A stretch of DNA of 8,269 bases, from positions 146,337-154,605 of the forward strand of contig CP070743.1 of NCBI GenBank assembly GCA_020348185.1, written 5' to 3'. A program made the position numbers and the translations under genes. The notes under the pieces were generated by a model that was given only the letters and a program-made list of their open reading frames with translations, was not told the DNA's origin and made no database searches. The stretch comes from Nitrospirota bacterium. GTDB taxonomy: Bacteria > Nitrospirota > Nitrospiria > Nitrospirales > UBA8639. The first letter of the stretch is position 1. Every line of letters starts with the position of its first letter. Positions 5,424-8,269 of this stretch are shown piece by piece.

Positions 5424-5445
5424 ATTCTTCTTTTAGAAGAAGAAT
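5424..5445 (+). other. First hairpin after grxD
   Basis: ATTCTTCTT, loop TTAG, AAGAAGAAT form a perfect 9-bp AT-rich stem six bases after the glutaredoxin stop. It lacks a T-run and stands ahead of the stronger terminator at 5460. It may protect the 3' end of the mRNA or be incidental. Confidence 0.5.
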
Positions 5446-5459
5446 CGCTTTCGATCTTC

Positions 5460-5494
5460 AAAAGCCCACCTCTTCCCGGTGGGCTTTTTCTTTT
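5460..5494 (+). terminator. Rho-independent terminator of bolA-grxD
   Basis: AAAAGCCCACC (5460-5470), loop TCTTCCC and GGTGGGCTTTT (5478-5488) form an 11-bp stem with a GC-rich core. The T-rich run CTTTTTCTTTT follows directly. This is the clearest terminator in the window and separates the glutaredoxin from the secretin operon. The spacer up to 5621 shows no gene and no convincing promoter. Confidence 0.93.
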
Positions 5495-5621
5495 CCTGCC
5501 CCCAGGTTCTCATTCTCTCTTCACCAGGCAGCTATGATTCACCTTCCCCATTAAGTTTCAATGTGTCCCATCCGAAATGTCCTAAATGGGGCCCAGGCCA
5601 CCACAAATATGAAAAAAACCA

Positions 5622-7175
5622 ATGATGAGTGTCCATCTATCAAAAGTATTCTTATTGTCCTTGGCAATCCTCCATGCTTTTTCCATTCTCGGTTGTTCTT
5701 CCCTCGAGCAGCTTCAGCCGTCCATTGAGCCGCCCACCAGGATTTCACCACCTCCCTCATCTCTCCCTGATTCGAAACCTTCGACCCCTTCGATTGCCTC
5801 CAACCAGCCCCCCAAGCCACTAACACCTTCACCGTTTTCAATTGAAGATCGCATGGTCTTTTCAACCTCAGGTAAATCAGGATCCCAGACGAAATCAATG
5901 AGGCCCCTCTACAGTTTCCGTGCACAGGAGATGCCGCTCGTGGATGCGTTAGCCTTATTTGCTCGCACCAACAAACTCAATATTGTGGCGGGTCCCGATA
6001 TCAAAGGTCAGATCACCGTAGACTTCCACGATCTGCCCCTTGATCGAGCCATGGCCGCCTTACTCGAAGTCCATGGGTATTACTGGGAACATGATGAGCA
6101 ACTCATCCAAATCCGTCGGCTGGGAACCCGGGTCTTTCATCTTGATTATATTCGTCTCGTCAGAGGCGGGAGTGGTCGAAATAAGGCTCAAATCACCTCC
6201 GGGTCGGGTGGGAGCGGCCCGCAGGGAGGAACATCCTCACATGATGCCGGCGAAATCATCGTCAACCAAAAGGTCCAAATCAAGTTCTGGGAAGAATTGG
6301 AAGCCCAAGTGGAATCCCTCATGTCCGAGGAAGGTCGTCTTGTCATCAACCGACTATCAGGCACCATCCAAGTGACGGATCGACGTCAGCGGATGGAAGA
6401 GATTTCACAATTTCTCTTGAGGGTTCGCCGCTCTCTGTACCGCCAAGTAGAAATTCAGGCACGCATCTATGAAGTGAACCTCAAAGATGAATACAGCTTG
6501 GGCATTGACTGGACCAAGATCAACTTTCTTGGGACTGCCGGCGATATTGCCATTGCCAATATTATTACCGCTCCATTCGGCGGCTTTGTGGCCACAGCCG
6601 CCACGACCGCCATTTCCTTTCAAGACGGGAGTTTCGATGTGGTATTGGAGGCCCTGAGGGAGCAGGGAGAGATCCAGGTAGTGTCTCAACCCCGGATCGT
6701 GACCTTGAATAACCAACCGGCCTTGATCAAGGTGGCCACAGACCAAGCTTTTTTTACTCAAACCATTGCTCAAGGAGCCGCCGGCACTGGAAATATCATC
6801 ACTGAACAGGTTCGTTCCGTAACAGTCGGGCTGGTTTTGTCCGTCACTCCTCAAGTTTCGGAGGATGGATGGATCATGCTGGATGTCACCCCAATTATCT
6901 CGCGTCTTCGGGGCATTATTGAGTCACCGCAAAAAACCGCGACGGCCCCGGTGCTTGACGTCAAACAATCTTCGGGCTTGGTACGGCTTCGAAATGGAGA
7001 AATGGTGCTTATTGGAGGGCTGATTCAGGATGAGTATTCGGAAACCGAACGAAAAGTTCCTCTTTTAGGAGATATTCCCTGGCTTGGGCGCTTATTCAAG
7101 GGAACTTACACGGCCAAACAAAAGAGCGAACTGGTGATTTTCTTATCGCCTCGTATCTTTGATATCAAACAATGA
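5622..7175 (+). CDS. mshL: Outer-membrane secretin, MshL/PilQ/GspD class lipoprotein
   Basis: Secretins form the outer-membrane ring through which a type IV pilus or type II secretion substrate leaves the cell. Of 517 residues, 1-24 are a lipoprotein signal ending SILGC, with Cys25 as the probable lipidated residue. A Pro/Ser-rich linker (31-72) leads to an STN-type domain at about 100-168. A Gly/Ser-rich loop (182-205) precedes an N1-like ring domain (about 215-270). The secretin pore domain runs from about 272 to the end, with VVSQPRIVTLNNQPALIKVA (353-372), VGLVLSVTPQVSEDGWIMLD (402-421) and the signature VRLRNGEMVLIGGLI through VPLLGDIPWLGRLF (454-492). The overall plan and lipobox fit MshL best; PilQ is longer. 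ATG 5622 and 5625 are both possible, and no clear Shine-Dalgarno precedes them. The stop overlaps the next gene as ATGA. Confidence 0.92.
   Translation: MMSVHLSKVFLLSLAILHAFSILGCSSLEQLQPSIEPPTRISPPPSSLPDSKPSTPSIASNQPPKPLTPSPFSIEDRMVFSTSGKSGSQTKSMRPLYSFRAQEMPLVDALALFARTNKLNIVAGPDIKGQITVDFHDLPLDRAMAALLEVHGYYWEHDEQLIQIRRLGTRVFHLDYIRLVRGGSGRNKAQITSGSGGSGPQGGTSSHDAGEIIVNQKVQIKFWEELEAQVESLMSEEGRLVINRLSGTIQVTDRRQRMEEISQFLLRVRRSLYRQVEIQARIYEVNLKDEYSLGIDWTKINFLGTAGDIAIANIITAPFGGFVATAATTAISFQDGSFDVVLEALREQGEIQVVSQPRIVTLNNQPALIKVATDQAFFTQTIAQGAAGTGNIITEQVRSVTVGLVLSVTPQVSEDGWIMLDVTPIISRLRGIIESPQKTATAPVLDVKQSSGLVRLRNGEMVLIGGLIQDEYSETERKVPLLGDIPWLGRLFKGTYTAKQKSELVIFLSPRIFDIKQ
5777..5794 (-). repeat. Two 9-nt repeat units inside the secretin linker
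   Basis: On the minus strand ATCGAAGGG and GTCGAAGGT follow directly, matching the GTCGAARRG units at 3599-3747. They lie in frame within the proline-rich linker, where the 9-nt period encodes the tripeptide series Pro-Ser-Thr, Pro-Ser-Ile. With only two units, convergence on a Pro/Ser linker cannot be excluded. Confidence 0.4.
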
Positions 7176-8158
7176 GAGGCGCCCATTCCACCACAGCCAC
7201 CTGCCCCATGAACACTCTGGCATTATTATCTCTTAAAAAAATTAACCGCCGTTTCAAACAGTTGGCCCTCTCATTTTGTGCCATCGCAATCCTGATTGCC
7301 TTGGGTTTTGGTATGTTTTGGGAGAGAGACGCGTTAGGACCTGAACAATCTCCGGAATACCCGGTGGCAATCGCTTCTCAATCTGAAACGGCTTTCCCCA
7401 CCCCACCCGAAGGCAACATATCAAGTTCCTCAAATGTCCCTTCGATCCCCAAAGCGGTTCCCTCTCAAGAGGATACCCACGACAAAGTGGAACACCCAAA
7501 GCCGCGACTACAGGATCCATCTGTGGCCGACGACAAACGGGCTGTCGTACCTCGTCCTTTAATTCCTCACACAAAACCTTCTAGAAAAAAGAAAATATTG
7601 GAAGCCAAAACCTCAATTTCTCGTATAGCGGCCAAAGGAGTGAATTCCCACAGGAGTCAATCACCTCAAAGATCACATTCTCTTGATGATTCGGAAAGGC
7701 TCAACCAAGGAAGGTATTTTGTAAAGAACCGATCATATCTCAAAGCCATTAAAGTCCTCGAGCCACTTTTTGCCACACCACCTGAAGAATGGGAAACCTG
7801 GTTTTGGATGGGCACCGCCCAAATGGGTTTAGGTCACTACGAAAAAGCTCGAGACTACTTTCGAGAAGGGTTGGGGCGAGATGAAACCATTCCCGAGTTG
7901 TGGGTGCAATGCGCTTTGGCGGCGCATCAACGTGGGAAATACTCGAAAGCGCTGAGCCTTCTTCGCCAGGCCGAGTTACTCGCACCCACTCTCCCCCAGG
8001 TTCACCTCAATCTCGCTTTTACCCTTGAAAGTCAGGGCAACACCAGCTCAGCTCTTCGGCACTACCGACAATACCTCCGACTCACCAATCGCAACCCCTC
8101 TTACCTTTCGACTCGTCAGAAAGTGTTGAATAGAATCCTGAACCTGGAACCGTCATAG
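7172..8158 (+). CDS. Membrane-anchored TPR protein, MshN-like
   Basis: This is a bitopic inner-membrane protein with a periplasmic TPR domain. A basic N-terminus (LKKINRRFK, 21-29) precedes one hydrophobic helix at about 31-49, so the rest should be periplasmic. A long Pro/Ser/Lys-rich, probably disordered linker covers 55-170. The C-terminal part has about four tetratricopeptide-like repeats: a degenerate one at 174-203, then about 207-240, 241-272 and 274-306, with hallmarks such as GHYEKARDYFREGL and GKYSKALSLLRQAELL. The same plan (anchor, linker, TPRs) is found in MshN, which follows mshL in MSHA pilus operons; similarity beyond architecture is not claimed. The ATG at 7172 overlaps the secretin stop (ATGA), indicating translational coupling. 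An in-frame ATG at 7208 is an alternative and would still keep the anchor. It probably supports assembly of the secretin machine. Confidence 0.88.
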   Translation: MRGAHSTTATCPMNTLALLSLKKINRRFKQLALSFCAIAILIALGFGMFWERDALGPEQSPEYPVAIASQSETAFPTPPEGNISSSSNVPSIPKAVPSQEDTHDKVEHPKPRLQDPSVADDKRAVVPRPLIPHTKPSRKKKILEAKTSISRIAAKGVNSHRSQSPQRSHSLDDSERLNQGRYFVKNRSYLKAIKVLEPLFATPPEEWETWFWMGTAQMGLGHYEKARDYFREGLGRDETIPELWVQCALAAHQRGKYSKALSLLRQAELLAPTLPQVHLNLAFTLESQGNTSSALRHYRQYLRLTNRNPSYLSTRQKVLNRILNLEPS

Positions 8159-8171
8159 AAGGAAAAAAATG

Positions 8172-8199
8172 GTTTCGGGTTTCAGGTTTCGGGTTCGAA
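8172..8199 (+). repeat. Heptanucleotide GTTTCRR array, copy 6
   Basis: Four units in strict 7-nt register: GTTTCGG, GTTTCAG, GTTTCGG, GTTCGAA. It starts 13 bases after the TPR protein's stop codon and is followed by a 9-nt repeat array, so both families occur in one spacer. Confidence 0.88.
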
Positions 8200-8218
8200 G
8201 ACTTGGCAGGGGCAAAGA

Positions 8219-8261
8219 GTCGAAAAAGTCGAAGGGTCCCACTGTCAAAGGGGTCTAGAAG
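8219..8261 (+). repeat. 9-nt GTCGAARRG array at the right edge
   Basis: GTCGAAAAA, GTCGAAGGG, a 7-base break, GTCAAAGGG and GTCTAGAAG. It is the same unit and orientation as 3599-3672. It may continue beyond the window, and whether it too has an opposing half cannot be seen. No gene starts between 8159 and 8269. Confidence 0.72.
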
Positions 8262-8269
8262 GCAAACAG

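Noticed and set aside
5609..5725. Short plus-strand frame beginning ATGAAAAAAACC ahead of the secretin
   Set aside because: It runs out of frame into the secretin signal peptide region, gives no recognisable product and stops after about 38 codons.
5551..5925. Minus-strand open frame of 124 codons over the secretin start
   Set aside because: It overlaps the secretin signal peptide and linker and its translation shows no family features.
6405..6854. Minus-strand open frame of 149 codons inside the secretin gene
   Set aside because: It is antisense to the conserved secretin domain and is explained by codon bias of the real gene.
7254..7574. Minus-strand open frame of 106 codons opposite the TPR gene
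   Set aside because: It is an antisense shadow of the anchor and linker region with no recognisable motif or ribosome site.

Overview
The window looks like ordinary chromosomal DNA of a Gram-negative bacterium: it has a lipoprotein outer-membrane secretin, a peptidoglycan-recycling kinase and a BolA/monothiol-glutaredoxin pair. No rRNA, tRNA, transposase or phage gene is visible. The gene set and the short-period intergenic repeats remind me of Nitrospirota (Nitrospira-like) genomes. That is an impression from memory; nothing here proves it.

Layout. Positions 1-709 (minus) hold exonuclease III, cut by the window edge just before its last catalytic motif. A divergent gene of unknown function (817-1440, plus) follows and runs convergently into a minus-strand pair: a GNAT acetyltransferase (2769-3170) and anhydro-N-acetylmuramic acid kinase AnmK (1609-2751). 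From 3171 on, everything reads plus. A 59-residue zinc-ribbon protein (3410-3589) has a good Shine-Dalgarno and is easily missed because of its size. Next come an acyl-protein-thioesterase-like alpha/beta hydrolase (3824-4537), then bolA (4765-5004) and a monothiol glutaredoxin (5092-5418) with CGFT in place of CGFS, closed by a textbook terminator (5460-5494). The window ends with an MshL/PilQ-class secretin (5622-7175) coupled by an ATGA overlap to a membrane-anchored TPR protein (7172-8158). These two look like the start of a type IV pilus (MSHA-like) or type II secretion-like operon continuing to the right.

How the genes relate. BolA and the glutaredoxin are known partners in [2Fe-2S] cluster handling. 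The secretin and TPR protein probably belong to one envelope machine. AnmK and the GNAT share a transcript, with no clear functional link. The other genes are single housekeeping or unknown units.

The most distinctive feature is not a gene. The intergenic spaces carry two families of short-period repeats. One has a 7-nt unit (GTTTCRR) and occurs as seven arrays in six spacers, including the one between bolA and grxD. The other has a 9-nt unit (GTCGAARRG): one pair of head-to-head arrays that could fold into a long hairpin (3599-3747), and a second copy at the right edge. Two in-frame copies of the 9-nt unit also seem to sit in the proline-rich linker of the secretin. I found no convincing wholly new defence or metabolic system. 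The repeats, the CGFT glutaredoxin and the small zinc-ribbon gene deserve most attention.
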